A DNA stretch of 64,000 nt from an uncultured Collinsella sp. (GCA_958407995.1 CATYJU010000002.1:22463-86462); one strand, 5' to 3'. Shown: positions 1-8,747, numbered from the stretch's first letter. Numbers and translations: made by a program. Notes: generated by a model from the sequence alone, not told the origin.

Positions 1-1555
1 CGCCAGCCTCACGCGCCTGCATGAGCCCCTGGCGAATCGCGCGGTACGTGGCCTGGCGAAAATCGCCGCCCTCGGTGTGTTTGGCATGCGCACGGCCGCC
101 CGTGAGCGTAATGCACACATCGGTGATGGGCGAGCCGGTCAGCGCGCCCAGGTGATCGCGCTCCATGGCGTTGGTGAGTGCCAAACGCTGCCAGTTAAGA
201 TCGAGTTCGTCGGTCGAGGTCACGGTGCCAAACTGCACGCCCGAACCCGCTGGCAACGGCTCCAGGCGCAGATGTACCTCGGCATAGTGGCGCAGCGGCT
301 CAAAATGGCCCACGCCCTCGACCGGCTGCGAAATAGTCTCCTTATAGAGAATGCCGCCAGACTCAAACGCAACCGAAAGGCCAAAGCGATCGGCCAACAC
401 CCGCTGCACGACCTCGAGTTGCACGGCGCCCATCAGCTGTAAATGAATCTGCTCAAGATGAGTGTTCCAGCTTACGCCGAGCATGGGATCTTCGTCCGCC
501 AACTCTGTCAGTGCTTTGAACACCGCGTGGACATCGTGTTCGCCCGGAAGCACCGTATAGGTGAGGACCGGAGCGATGACAGGCGCATCGCCCACGGGCT
601 CCGCCCCCAAGGCATCCCCTGGGCGAACGTGCGCAAGGCCCGTCACGGCACAAATACCGCCAGCAGCAACTTCTTGGGCAAGCTCATACTTCTCGCCGTT
701 ATAGATGCGCACCTGGTCGATCTTTTGCTCCCAAGTGGAGGCGCCAGAGCATCCCTCGACAACTTGCTTTGCACGCAGTACACCGCCCGTCACCTTGACC
801 CAGGCAAGACGCTCGCCACGGTCTCCACGACTCACGCGGTAGACTCGCGCGGCGAACTCCTGGGGCCATGTTCGCTCGCGCATCAAAGCGCATATGCCGT
901 CGAGTAGCTCTGCCACACCCTGGTCCTTGAGCGCCGAGCCCGCAAAGCAGGGAAACAACTTTCGCTCTGCGACCAGCCGCGAAAGCGTGGCAGTCGAAAG
1001 CTCCCCTGCGTCGAGAAACTCCTCGAGCGCCGCCTCGTCCAACGCAGCAGCGTCCTCCTGAACGGCACCACCCACCAACAGTTCGCTGGCATCCAGGCAG
1101 CCCTCGGAAAGACGTTGCCCAAGCTGTGCCAGCAAAACATCGCGGCCGGGATTCTCCAAATCGATTTTGTTGATAAAGATGAACGTCGGAATGTCATAGC
1201 GCGCAAGCAGGCGCCACAGGGTTTCGGTGTGCCCCTGCACGCCGTCGTTGGCACCCACAACCAAAATCGCATAGTCGAGCGCGCGCAGCGTGCGCTCCGC
1301 CTCGGCCGAAAAATCGACGTGGCCGGGCGCATCCACAAGCATGACGTGGGTATCGCCGTGGTCGAGCACGGCCTGCGACGAGAAGATCGTAATGCCGCGC
1401 TCGCGCTCGATCGCGTTAGTGTCCAGATGCGAATCGCCATCGTCCACGCGGCCGCGCTTGCGAATGCGACCCACGTTGAACAACATGGCCTCGGCCAACG
1501 TGGTCTTGCCGGCATCGACATGCGCCAAGATTCCAACGACTGCCTGCTTCGACAT
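1..1555 (-). CDS. TetM/EF-G-like ribosomal-protection GTPase (C-terminus cut by window edge)
   Basis: Translation GTPase of the Tet(M)/Tet(W)-like ribosomal protection family, distantly related to EF-G. The reading frame opens at an ATG complementary to 1553-1555 (MSKQAVVGIL) and runs off the left edge, so about 518 residues are visible. G1 AHVDAGKTT is near residue 11, the switch I region has ERERGIT, G3 is DAPGHVDF and G4 is NKID. Later EF-G-like domains are recognisable (GGILYKET, then TGGRAHAKHTEGGDF). Family members release tetracycline from the ribosome, but many chromosomal copies in gut anaerobes are diverged and not proven to confer resistance. I would call it TetM-like and not assign a resistance phenotype. 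Confidence 0.85.
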   Translation of the reverse strand, partial: MSKQAVVGILAHVDAGKTTLAEAMLFNVGRIRKRGRVDDGDSHLDTNAIERERGITIFSSQAVLDHGDTHVMLVDAPGHVDFSAEAERTLRALDYAILVVGANDGVQGHTETLWRLLARYDIPTFIFINKIDLENPGRDVLLAQLGQRLSEGCLDASELLVGGAVQEDAAALDEAALEEFLDAGELSTATLSRLVAERKLFPCFAGSALKDQGVAELLDGICALMRERTWPQEFAARVYRVSRGDRGERLAWVKVTGGVLRAKQVVEGCSGASTWEQKIDQVRIYNGEKYELAQEVAAGGICAVTGLAHVRPGDALGAEPVGDAPVIAPVLTYTVLPGEHDVHAVFKALTELADEDPMLGVSWNTHLEQIHLQLMGAVQLEVVQRVLADRFGLSVAFESGGILYKETISQPVEGVGHFEPLRHYAEVHLRLEPLPAGSGVQFGTVTSTDELDLNWQRLALTNAMERDHLGALTGSPITDVCITLTGGRAHAKHTEGGDFRQATYRAIRQGLMQAREAG

Positions 1556-1750
1556 GGCTCTCCTCTTATTACAAGCTACAAGCCCATCGCACGCGGCAAC
1601 GGGCGTCCTCGTTCCACACTGGATGATACAATTTACGAGCCGGCGGGCGAAGCGGGCCCTATCCCCCGACCAAGCTCATCGCCCTGCGTTGCCGCGCGGC
1701 GATTTTCGTAGGTTCGCGCCTTGCGAAAGCCGGCTTGCAAATCAGCGCAG

Positions 1751-1788
1751 CGAACGAAAATGGCCCCACCCGGGACCATTTTCGTTCG
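1751..1788. terminator. 13-bp inverted repeat, probable terminator of the GNAT gene
   Basis: A perfect 13-bp inverted repeat (CGAACGAAAATGG and its complement) with a 12-base loop lies just past the stop of the leftward acetyltransferase gene and upstream of the TetM-like gene. There is no clear T-run, so termination is inferred from position and stem strength. Confidence 0.5.
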
Positions 1789-1816
1789 TGCGAATTGTTG
1801 ACACGTGCCCCTACTC

Positions 1817-2308
1817 TTACGCCTCACGCAGCCAGTCGAACGCAACACGCGGCGTGCCGTCCGACACATACACGACGCCGGCACGCTCGAACCCCGCCTT
1901 AATACTCGCGCCCTGCATGGGCAGGTTGTCCTGATGCGTGTCGATGCGCAGGTGATCGGCACGCTCCTTGGCAAAGGCAAACATCGCAGCCGCGATACCG
2001 TGCACGGTGCCATCGGACGCCACACGGTGCAGCACGGCGTACGGAGTGTCGCTGCGCCATTGACCATCCTCAATTACGTCATAGCACTCGTCCGGGCCCG
2101 GCAAAAAGGCAAACGTCGCCACCACGCGGCCATCGACTTCGCACACATAGCTGCCACCGGCGGCGATATCGGCAGCCAGTTGCTCGGCAGAAGGCGTGCC
2201 CTCGGGCCACTGTGTGGCGTTGCCATGCGCGCGCATAAAGGCGCGGGCCGCGTCATAGATAGCCATGACAGCGGGAATGTCGGTATCGAGGGTTTTTCTG
2301 ATCATCAC
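1817..2308 (-). CDS. GNAT-family N-acetyltransferase
   Basis: A 163-residue protein with the layout of a GCN5-related N-acetyltransferase, which transfers acetyl from acetyl-CoA to an amine. The N-terminal IRKTLDTDIPAVMAIYDAA segment, the central VCEVDGRVVATFAF strand pair, a short helix after the HGIAAAMFAFAKERA segment and the C-terminal GFERAGVVYV element match the fold. Length is normal for single-domain GNATs. The substrate cannot be told. The ATG at 2308 (MMIRK) is followed by a second ATG one codon later. It diverges from the gene at 2377, with an inverted repeat between them. Confidence 0.8.
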   Translation of the reverse strand: MMIRKTLDTDIPAVMAIYDAARAFMRAHGNATQWPEGTPSAEQLAADIAAGGSYVCEVDGRVVATFAFLPGPDECYDVIEDGQWRSDTPYAVLHRVASDGTVHGIAAAMFAFAKERADHLRIDTHQDNLPMQGASIKAGFERAGVVYVSDGTPRVAFDWLREA

Positions 2309-2326
2309 GCGGCGACCTCACGTTTA

Positions 2327-2358
2327 TTGGTATCACTTTGATTGAGCAATGATACCAA
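2327..2358. promoter_or_regulatory. TTGGTATCA-n14-TGATACCAA inverted repeat between divergent genes
   Basis: A perfect 9-bp inverted repeat separated by 14 bases sits in the 68-bp gap between the divergent GNAT gene and the small zinc-ribbon gene. Position and symmetry suggest an operator controlling one or both promoters. No regulator is encoded next to it, so the binding protein is unknown. Confidence 0.45.
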
Positions 2359-2376
2359 CGTTTGGAGAGGGGCGCG

Positions 2377-2679
2377 ATGCAGATGGGGAGCAAAAAGCGA
2401 GCCGCCTGGTCAAAAGCAAAAAGCGAGTTTTTGAGCACTGCCACCGGCGGCGATATGAGCGACCTGTTTGCACGCGAGGACGAGCGCCGCGACGCCCTGG
2501 ACGCCGAGCGCGATGAGGCCTGGCGCTACAAGTCGTGCGAGCGCAAAAACCGTTACGACACGCGCGCCGAGGCCGAGGCCGTTATGGCCGACTGCGAAAA
2601 CCGCGGGCGGCGCGGTTTGGCCTGCTACAAATGCGAATACTGCGGTGGATGGCACCTGACGTCGCACCCTTGGAAATAG
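2377..2679 (+). CDS. Small charged protein with a C-terminal zinc-ribbon-like motif
   Basis: A 100-residue hypothetical protein. The frame is open from 2362, but the ATG at 2377 is preceded by a strong GGAGAGGGG ribosome-binding site and is preferred. The body is rich in Arg, Glu and Ala, predicted helical, and ends in CYKCEYCGGWHLTS, a compact C-x2-C-x2-C cluster with a following His that resembles a phage or recombination-associated zinc ribbon. A similar tail occurs in small actinobacterial proteins of unknown role. I do not recognise a function. Confidence 0.65.
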   Translation: MQMGSKKRAAWSKAKSEFLSTATGGDMSDLFAREDERRDALDAERDEAWRYKSCERKNRYDTRAEAEAVMADCENRGRRGLACYKCEYCGGWHLTSHPWK

Positions 2680-2727
2680 GCGCCGCATCGGCACGGCATT
2701 GACGGAGCGCCAGCCATCGCACGCAAG

Positions 2728-3432
2728 CTACGGGCGCGGCGGCACCAAAACATCGTAACGAACGGCCTTGCCCGCAAGTTGATAGCTCGGCTTAACGCCG
2801 GCAAGCAGTGGCCCCTTCACCGGTCGCTTGATAACGACCTTGCGCGGGTGCACCGCAAGCGCAGCTTCGACCAACGTCTCCTCATCGGCGCACGGCTGTT
2901 CCAGATGATGCAAGAGTTGGAACTTCTTTTTAACCGCCGCGCTCTTGGTGCGTCCGGGAAACATGGGGTCCAGATACACCACGTCAGGAGCGGTGAGCTC
3001 GCCCTGCCCGATCAGCTCAGCTGTATGGCGAAGGCCGGCAATGCTATCCTCGCCCGCATGTAAGCGCATGCGCGACACGGCAGCCACAAGCGCCGGATCA
3101 TCTGCCGCGCGATCCAGGGCATCCTTGAGGAGCGCCGCGATCACGCAATCCTGCTCATACAGATCGACGGTAAAGCCCGCGGCCGCCAGCAGCAGCGAAT
3201 CCTCGCCAAAGCCTGCCGTGGCGTCAATCGCCCATGGGCTCTCGATGCCTTTTGCGCGCGCAGCCTTTACCAGCAGTTCTTGCTGCAGACGGCCCTGCTT
3301 GAGCCGTGGAAGCATGCGGCCAAAATCGGCACGCAGCTCCATCGTGCCGTCGGTGAGCGTGAGGCCCTCGGGCTTCCCGGTCAGCTCAAGCCCCGCGGCC
3401 CGAGCAACAGAAAAGGGATCGACGACGCCCAT
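2728..3432 (-). CDS. rsmJ: RsmJ-like 16S rRNA (guanine-1516-N2)-methyltransferase
   Basis: A 234-residue SAM-dependent methyltransferase of the RsmJ (YhiQ) family, which in E. coli modifies G1516 of 16S rRNA. Key signatures are the SAM-binding DATAGFGEDSLLLA near residue 70, a YEQD acidic strand end, and the catalytic-region YLDPMFPGRTKSA, which closely follows the family DPMFP motif. The C-terminal VIKRPVKGPLLAG segment also fits. Length is close to that of E. coli RsmJ. The start is ATG at 3432. It converges on the small zinc-ribbon gene and stands alone. Confidence 0.88.
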   Translation of the reverse strand: MGVVDPFSVARAAGLELTGKPEGLTLTDGTMELRADFGRMLPRLKQGRLQQELLVKAARAKGIESPWAIDATAGFGEDSLLLAAAGFTVDLYEQDCVIAALLKDALDRAADDPALVAAVSRMRLHAGEDSIAGLRHTAELIGQGELTAPDVVYLDPMFPGRTKSAAVKKKFQLLHHLEQPCADEETLVEAALAVHPRKVVIKRPVKGPLLAGVKPSYQLAGKAVRYDVLVPPRP

Positions 3433-3495
3433 GGGTACTCCTTAACAAGCAAAACGAATACGTGAGCGCCGTTTATGCCGGCACCCAACCGTCCG

Positions 3496-3639
3496 CTATT
3501 GTCCCACATGCGACATGGCCCACAGCATCCCAATGCAAAGCACCGCCATCAATCCCGTGCACACGGCAGCGATCACAGAATCACTCATGCGCCTTCCCAA
3601 CGATCGCGGCTCACGCACTTGCCCTGCTCCGTACATCAT
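3496..3639 (-). CDS. 47-residue single-span membrane peptide
   Basis: A short open frame starts at the ATG complementary to 3637-3639 and ends at TAG at 3496-3498. It has a near-perfect ribosome-binding site, AAGGAGGAGCC, just ahead of the start. The peptide has a basic, polar N-terminus (VREPRSLGRRMSDS) followed by a hydrophobic stretch (AAVCTGLMAVLCIGMLWAM) that could span the membrane once, with the positive charges predicted inside. No family is recognised. The strong ribosome-binding site and sensible topology support translation. Confidence 0.5.
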   Translation of the reverse strand: MMYGAGQVREPRSLGRRMSDSVIAAVCTGLMAVLCIGMLWAMSHVGQ

Positions 3640-3801
3640 GGCTCCTCCTTGAGACCAACTCCTTGTTACGGCCTCATCATCTCAGCGCCGCACATGAGCT
3701 GCCATCGATTTGGCTTACGTCCAGCTTTCCCTTTTGAAAGGTTGGGTTGGGCCGCGCGGGCTCAAAGCGCTTTCAGGCGCATGCATCGCCGCGTTGAACT
3801 A

Positions 3802-3842
3802 CAATGTGCTTCACCATATGTGCAGCACATTGGGTGCGCCAA
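3802..3842. promoter_or_regulatory. Promoter/operator region upstream of the membrane protein at 3873
   Basis: A 9-bp inverted repeat (CAATGTGCT, 23 bases, AGCACATTG) begins within a TACAAT -10-like hexamer at about 3800-3805. This is a plausible operator just downstream of the promoter of the membrane-protein gene. No cognate regulator is apparent. Confidence 0.35.
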
Positions 3843-3872
3843 GTTGGCGTACTCGTATCGAAAGGACCAGCC

Positions 3873-4274
3873 ATGAGCTTCACTCGCAAGACTCTCAAAA
3901 TCCTTGCTCTCATCTACTTTGTTTTGGGTATCGCCAGCCTCGTCACCGCCGGCGTCGGTATCGCCACGGGCGGTCTCGATTCCACGTACGGTTCGTACGC
4001 CACGCTCGCAGCGGTCGTGCTTATCGCCAAGGGTCTCGTCGACCTTGCCGCAGGCGTCGCCGGTATCAAGGGCGCCAACAAGCCTTCGCAGGTGGACGGC
4101 GCGTTTAAGCTCGGTATTGTTGCCGCGGTCGCCACGCTTGCCCAAGCGGTGCTCACGCTTCCCGCGTTTGGCGGCGACGCCATCAACTTTGGCGCCTTTG
4201 TCATCGTGGTGTACGACCTGTTCTTTGTTCAGCAGGCGCACGCCGTTAAGGCCGAGAACAAGGACCGCCTGTAA
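3873..4274 (+). CDS. Four-helix integral membrane protein, unknown function
   Basis: A 133-residue protein starting MSFTRKTLKILAL at an ATG preceded by GAAAGGACC. The frame is open from 3804 but the upstream part has no ribosome-binding site. Four hydrophobic segments are visible: IYFVLGIASLVTAGVGI, TLAAVVLIAKGLVDLAAGV, IVAAVATLAQAVLTL and FGAFVIVVYDLFFVQQA. The small-residue-rich helices and short loops resemble small uncharacterised actinobacterial membrane proteins. It is a single-gene unit bounded by its own palindrome upstream and a strong terminator downstream. Confidence 0.75.
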   Translation: MSFTRKTLKILALIYFVLGIASLVTAGVGIATGGLDSTYGSYATLAAVVLIAKGLVDLAAGVAGIKGANKPSQVDGAFKLGIVAAVATLAQAVLTLPAFGGDAINFGAFVIVVYDLFFVQQAHAVKAENKDRL

Positions 4275-4312
4275 GCGCTCGCTTCTCATAACCTCTGCAG
4301 CCAAGCAACTAA

Positions 4313-4348
4313 AAAGGGCCGATCGCGCATCTCCGCGGTCGGCCCTTT
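4313..4348 (+). terminator. Intrinsic terminator after the 3873 membrane protein
   Basis: A 15-bp stem with one mismatch (AAAGGGCCGATCGCG pairing with CGCGGTCGGCCCTTT) and a 6-base loop, flanked by A-rich and T-rich ends. It could work in both directions between two convergent genes. Confidence 0.85.
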
Positions 4349-4364
4349 GCATTTGCCCAGATAA

Positions 4365-4401
4365 AACCTGCCAAAATAAACCTGTCCCTTTTTGGTAGGT
4401 T
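4365..4401. repeat. Intergenic hairpin carrying CCTGTCCC
   Basis: Inverted arms AACCTGCCAAAA and TTTTGGTAGGTT (one mismatch) surround CCTGTCCCTT. It ends immediately before the stop codon of the leftward methyltransferase. It resembles other GTCCC-containing intergenic hairpins in this window. Confidence 0.5.
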
Positions 4402-4402
4402 G

Positions 4403-5218
4403 TTAGCTGTGGCGATACTCGGAGATGATGAAGTCGATATCGGTCTGGAGCGTGTCCAAGTTTGCCAGGCGCTCTTTGTCGGCAGGGCGCGTGCGGTAGT
4501 AGTACGGCGTCATCTGGAACACCGCCTCGATGTCTGCCTGGGTCTGGAGCGTAATGTTCGCAGACACCCGCTGCGTTCCGACCAACTCGAGCTCGGTGGT
4601 CTTCGGCAGCTTCTCATCGTTAAGGTACGGCGTATCGTAGAGCACCTCCTTGAGCCCAAAGAGATGACGGGCACCCGGCACCACGGTATAGAGTGAGCCC
4701 TCTGGAGCCAGCACGCGGGCAAATTCGCGCTCGTTAAAGGGAGCGAAGAGCTCGGTCACCATATCGAAGGCGCCATCAGCCACGGGGATGTCCTTCATGT
4801 TGGCCACGAAGTAGGTCGCATCGCCGCGCTTGGCGGCAAGGCGTACCATCTCTTTGCCCAGGTCGAAACCGTAAGCATCCACACCCGGCACCGCGCCCAT
4901 GGCGCTGGTGTAGTAGCCCTCGCCGCAGCAAATATCGAGCAACGTCATGGGGCCGTTCGTAGACGCAGCGCACCCAGCCGCCCGCTCACGCACCAGCTCG
5001 ACCATTGCATCGCGCAACGGCGCATAGTAGCCACGGTTTAGAAAGTCACGACGGCTGCGTGCCTGCGACTTGGGATCGCCCATGGAGTCGCCGCTCTTGG
5101 ACGAGCGCAGCAGATATAGATAGCCCTCGCGCGCACGGTCAAATCGGTGTCCGCCCGCGCATGCAGCACCGCGCTCGTCGTCCACCAACGGTTCATGGCA
5201 AACGGGACACAACAACAT
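4403..5218 (-). CDS. RlmA-like 23S rRNA (guanine-N1)-methyltransferase
   Basis: A 271-residue protein with the two-part layout of the RlmA family, which methylates G745 or G748 of 23S rRNA. An N-terminal zinc finger (CPVC at residues 4-7, CAGGH near 16-20) is followed by HRFDRAREGYLYLL, a family hallmark. The Rossmann methyltransferase domain has LLDICCGEGYYTSAM as SAM motif I and FAPFNEREFARVLAPEG further on. Length matches E. coli RlmA. The N1 position on G745 versus G748 cannot be decided by eye; in Gram-positive bacteria, RlmA-II members influence macrolide susceptibility. Confidence 0.85.
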   Translation of the reverse strand: MLLCPVCHEPLVDDERGAACAGGHRFDRAREGYLYLLRSSKSGDSMGDPKSQARSRRDFLNRGYYAPLRDAMVELVRERAAGCAASTNGPMTLLDICCGEGYYTSAMGAVPGVDAYGFDLGKEMVRLAAKRGDATYFVANMKDIPVADGAFDMVTELFAPFNEREFARVLAPEGSLYTVVPGARHLFGLKEVLYDTPYLNDEKLPKTTELELVGTQRVSANITLQTQADIEAVFQMTPYYYRTRPADKERLANLDTLQTDIDFIISEYRHS

Positions 5219-5289
5219 GGCAACTCCTTAGCGCGAACAACACAACGCCCACCATTGTCGCACGCCTTCCCCACCTAGTCATAGAAGAG

Positions 5290-5345
5290 ACAAGGAGTGT
5301 CCCCAGCTGCCGACAGAAAAGGAACGTCCCTAAGTGCCGACTGGT
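5290..5345. repeat. Intergenic GTCCC/GCCGAC repeat
   Basis: Contains two direct copies of a 16-base unit (GTCCCCAGCTGCCGAC and GTCCCTAAGTGCCGAC) joined by AGAAAAGGAAC. The same words, in both orientations, make up the hairpin at 19461-19518, so this is a second copy of one dispersed element. Confidence 0.6.
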
Positions 5346-5409
5346 TGCATTAGGAGTATCATCGTCTGCGCAAATAAGCACGAAAGAGCATATTAGAGAT
5401 TGAGAGCGT

Positions 5410-6792
5410 ATGGCAGACACCGCATCTAAGCACATTGACATGACCACCGGCTCGCTATGGCGCAATATTCCCCTGTTCGCCTTCCCCGTGGCCGCCACGA
5501 GCATCTTGGAGCAGCTGTCGAACCTCATCGCCACGGTCATCATCGGTAACTTCTCGGGCGACCAGGGAACCCTCGCCATGGCGGCGGTCGGCTCCAATGT
5601 TCCGCTTACCAGTCTTATGCTCAACCTTTTTATTGGCATGTCGCTTGGCTCCAACGTGGTCATCGCCAACGCTATCGGCCGCAACGATCAGAACATGGTC
5701 AAACGCGCCGTCCATACCTCGATTTTAATGGCGCTCGTGGGCTTTGTCGTCATCGCACTGGGCGAGATCTTTGCCGAGCCCATGCTCGCTGCGCTCAACG
5801 TGCCTGCCGAGACCATGCCGCTCGCTTCGCTCTACCTGCGCGTCTTTTTGCTCAGCATGCCCTCGATCTTGCTCTACAACTTTGAGGCCGCGATCTTCCG
5901 CTCCGTCGGCATCACCCGCATGCCGCTGCAGGCGCTCGCCGTGTCCACCGTCCTCAACATTGGCCTGGACCTCATCTTTGTCCCCGTACTCCACTGGGGC
6001 GTCGCGGGCGTCGCCATCGCCACCGCCATCGCCTACACCGTCAGCGCCGCTACGCTCTTTATCCGCCTGCTCAAGACCGACTCCGTCGTCCGCGTCACCC
6101 CACGCGACTTAGGCTTAGACCCCGTCGCCCTCAAGCGCATCGTCAAGATCGGCCTGCCCGCCGGCATCCAAAGCGCTGTCTTTGCCGTCGCCAACATCAT
6201 CATCCAGTCCGCCATCAACAGCTTGGGCACCGAGGTCATGGCGGCATCGAGCGCTGCCATGAGCCTGGAGTACGTGTGCTACAACCTGCTCAACAGCTTT
6301 AGCCAGGCCTGCACCACCTTTGTGGGACAAAACCACGGTGCCCGCCAAATCGACCGCTGCACCAAGACGCTCAAGGTCTGCCTGATCGAAGGCGGCATCG
6401 TTGCACTCACCACCATCGTCATCATCGTAGGCTTGGGACGCGAAATCCTGGCGCTGTTCAACAGCGACCCCAACATCGTCTCGATCGGCTATATCCGCGT
6501 GTGCTCGATCTTCCCTGCCTACGCCTTTAGCATGTTCTACGAAAACATGTCCGGCTACCTGCGCGGCTTTGGCATCTCGCTCATGCCCGCCCTCATCACC
6601 ATGATCTGCGTCTGCGGTATTCGCTTCTATTGGGTATTCTGCGTGTTCCCGCACTTCCGCACCTTTGCGAACATCATGATGGTCTACCCCATCAGCCTGG
6701 GCACCACGGCGTTCTTTATGGTCGTGGCGGTACTACTCTGCCACCCGGCACGCACCTATCGCGCCGCCCAAGCCAAAGCGACAGCCCGCTAA
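5410..6792 (+). CDS. MATE-family multidrug/cation antiporter
   Basis: A 460-residue membrane protein with twelve hydrophobic segments and the MATE twofold layout. It begins MTTGSLWRNIPLFAFPVAATSI after a short cytoplasmic leader. MATE landmarks are IATVIIGNFSG near residue 40, MAAVGSNVPLT, and the symmetric second half starting at LKRIVKIGLPAGIQSAVF. Family members export organic cations in exchange for Na+ or H+. The substrate is unknown. The ATG at 5410 lies about 190 bp beyond the divergent RlmA-like gene, with an intergenic repeat in the gap. It converges with a LysR gene. Confidence 0.9.
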   Translation: MADTASKHIDMTTGSLWRNIPLFAFPVAATSILEQLSNLIATVIIGNFSGDQGTLAMAAVGSNVPLTSLMLNLFIGMSLGSNVVIANAIGRNDQNMVKRAVHTSILMALVGFVVIALGEIFAEPMLAALNVPAETMPLASLYLRVFLLSMPSILLYNFEAAIFRSVGITRMPLQALAVSTVLNIGLDLIFVPVLHWGVAGVAIATAIAYTVSAATLFIRLLKTDSVVRVTPRDLGLDPVALKRIVKIGLPAGIQSAVFAVANIIIQSAINSLGTEVMAASSAAMSLEYVCYNLLNSFSQACTTFVGQNHGARQIDRCTKTLKVCLIEGGIVALTTIVIIVGLGREILALFNSDPNIVSIGYIRVCSIFPAYAFSMFYENMSGYLRGFGISLMPALITMICVCGIRFYWVFCVFPHFRTFANIMMVYPISLGTTAFFMVVAVLLCHPARTYRAAQAKATAR

Positions 6793-6819
6793 ACACCGCA
6801 CTCAACGCCATGCCAGTCA

Positions 6820-7686
6820 TTAATTGACAATATGCGAGCTCATATAGTCGATAAAGTGCCTCGTGGCGATAGGCATGGTGTCCCAGCTGCGCCAGGCTGC
6901 CACTACGTCACGCGAGGGAGCGTGCACGATGGGACGCACGCGAATATCGGCCCTCATGCCCTCGACGGTACGGCGATACAGCATACTCACGCCTAGGCCC
7001 TCCTCCACCATCGCCATGATGGTGTAGTCGTCGGTCACCTCGCTCGTCACGTGCGGCGACAGCCCATGCGCCGCGAATGCATCGAGCACCAGGCTCTGTT
7101 CGCCCTCATCCAGCAGCACAAACGGCTCGGACGCCAGGTCGGCGAGCGTCACCTTTTCCTTTGCCGTCAGCGGATGCGCGGTCGGCAGCAGCGCCACCAA
7201 CTCGTCGTGATAGACCACGCGCTTCTCGAGTCCAGCGGTAAATCCGCGCGCCGTAAAGCAAAAGTCAACCACGCCATCGTGCACCCACTGAGCGTTGCGC
7301 GTGTAATCGCCCTGCTTGAGGGTGAAGTGCACGCCCGGGTGCAGGGCCCCAAAGTCGCGAATCACGCGCGGCAACACGGTACGGCTCACGTTGGTAAACG
7401 TCGCAATGCGAATGTCAGTCGACGAAAGCCCCAGCAACTCCTGCCGTTTGCCCTCAAGCTCGGCCTCGGCAGTTACAATCTGGCGCAGATACGGCAGATA
7501 CTGCTTACCGTCGCGCGTAAGCGATACGCCCTGCTTACCGCGCTCGATAATCGTGGTACCCAGCTCGCGCTCGAGCGCCTTGACGGCCTGGCTCACCGCG
7601 CTTTGTGTATAGCCCAGCTCATCGGCTGCACCCTTAAGACTGCCGCGATCGACCACCATACAAACAATCTGATACCGCGATGCCAT
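6820..7686 (-). CDS. LysR-family transcriptional regulator
   Basis: A 288-residue LysR-type regulator. The N-terminal winged helix-turn-helix is clear (SLKGAADELGYTQSAVSQAVKALERELG, residues about 14-41), followed by a linker helix and a periplasmic-binding-like effector domain with IRIATFTNVSRTVLPRVIRDF at about residue 91. It is transcribed divergently from the EamA transporter at 7845, and an AGTAT-n9-ATACT palindrome in the shared gap is a likely binding site. LysR proteins usually control the divergent neighbour, so the transporter is the probable target. The inducer is unknown. Confidence 0.9.
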   Translation of the reverse strand: MASRYQIVCMVVDRGSLKGAADELGYTQSAVSQAVKALERELGTTIIERGKQGVSLTRDGKQYLPYLRQIVTAEAELEGKRQELLGLSSTDIRIATFTNVSRTVLPRVIRDFGALHPGVHFTLKQGDYTRNAQWVHDGVVDFCFTARGFTAGLEKRVVYHDELVALLPTAHPLTAKEKVTLADLASEPFVLLDEGEQSLVLDAFAAHGLSPHVTSEVTDDYTIMAMVEEGLGVSMLYRRTVEGMRADIRVRPIVHAPSRDVVAAWRSWDTMPIATRHFIDYMSSHIVN

Positions 7687-7745
7687 CGTGCCTCCACATC
7701 AATGCAGCCGTAAAATGTTTTGCCAGCGCTTTTTCTAGCAACATT

Positions 7746-7764
7746 AGTATTTCTTAATCATACT
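7746..7764. promoter_or_regulatory. Probable LysR binding site
   Basis: AGTAT-n9-ATACT, an interrupted dyad in the 158-bp gap between the divergent LysR gene and the EamA transporter. LysR proteins typically recognise such T-n11-A palindromes near their own promoter. Confidence 0.45.
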
Positions 7765-7844
7765 GAAGATACATTCGCTTTACTACATCCACATCTGGGA
7801 GCAGAATCCTTTTTGCGAAACCGTTCTGTAACAAAAGGAGTCCC

Positions 7845-8747
7845 ATGGATCGCAAAAAAGCAATCGCGCTCTCATTTTCCGTTCCCGTCGCATGGGGCTT
7901 TTCGTACCCCCTCATGAAGATCGGCATGGATAGCATGAACGCCACGAGCATCGTTGCGCTGCGCTGCATCATCGCCTTTGTGGCCTGTCTGCTGCTCTTC
8001 CACAAGCACGCGCTGCGTATCAACCGTGACGTGATGGTTCGCTCCGCCATCATCGGCGCCATCATGGCAACCGAGCTCACCTGTATGTGCCTGGGTTCCA
8101 GCCTCACCTCCGCCTCAACCGCCGGCTTTTTGCAGAGCCTGACGGTCGTAATCGTGCCGTTTGCCAACGCCGCCCTGCTGCGCCGCGCCCCCGAGCGCAA
8201 AGTTCTCGTCGGCACCGCCATCGTCACCTGTGGCATGCTGCTGCTCTCGGGCGCCGACTTCACCAGCCTGAACCCGGGCGCGCTCATCATGTTGCTCTCG
8301 GCCTTTGTCTATGCCGGCCACATCATTGTGGCGAAGCGCTTTGTCGAAGATGTCGACCCGCTGGCTCTGGGCGTTTGGCAGCTGGGCTTTGGCGGCCTGT
8401 TCTCGGGCATCGCCGCATTCGTCTTTGGCGGTTTCACGCTTCCCGGCACGCCGGGCGAGGTCGTAGTCGTCGTTGCCCTCGCACTCATCTGCTCTGCCTA
8501 TGGCTTTATCACCCAGACGCTCGTGCAGCCCCACGTGCCCGCCGAGACCACCGGCTTCGCTTTCTCACTCGAACCGGTCTGCTCTGCCGTCTTCTCGTTC
8601 TTCCTGGTCGGCGAGGTCCTGAGCCCCATCGCCTTCTTTGGCGCCGCCCTCATCCTCACCGGCGTCATGGTGGCAACCGTCGAGCTTCCGCGCCTCCGTG
8701 AACATGGACAGGCCCGTATGGCAGGAGCGCCCGAGCGCGTCTCGTAG
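7845..8747 (+). CDS. EamA/DMT-family transporter
   Basis: A 300-residue drug/metabolite transporter with ten hydrophobic segments in two homologous EamA halves. It begins with MDRKKAIALSFSVPVAWGFS, where the first helix contains the characteristic WG. The second half opens near LNPGALIMLLSAFVYAGHII and ends with the PEP-like EPVCSAVFSFFLVGEVLSP region typical of EamA proteins. A basic tail follows (LREHGQARMAG). AAAGGAG precedes the ATG. Probable export of a metabolite or amino acid; likely controlled by the divergent LysR protein. Confidence 0.88.
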   Translation: MDRKKAIALSFSVPVAWGFSYPLMKIGMDSMNATSIVALRCIIAFVACLLLFHKHALRINRDVMVRSAIIGAIMATELTCMCLGSSLTSASTAGFLQSLTVVIVPFANAALLRRAPERKVLVGTAIVTCGMLLLSGADFTSLNPGALIMLLSAFVYAGHIIVAKRFVEDVDPLALGVWQLGFGGLFSGIAAFVFGGFTLPGTPGEVVVVVALALICSAYGFITQTLVQPHVPAETTGFAFSLEPVCSAVFSFFLVGEVLSPIAFFGAALILTGVMVATVELPRLREHGQARMAGAPERVS

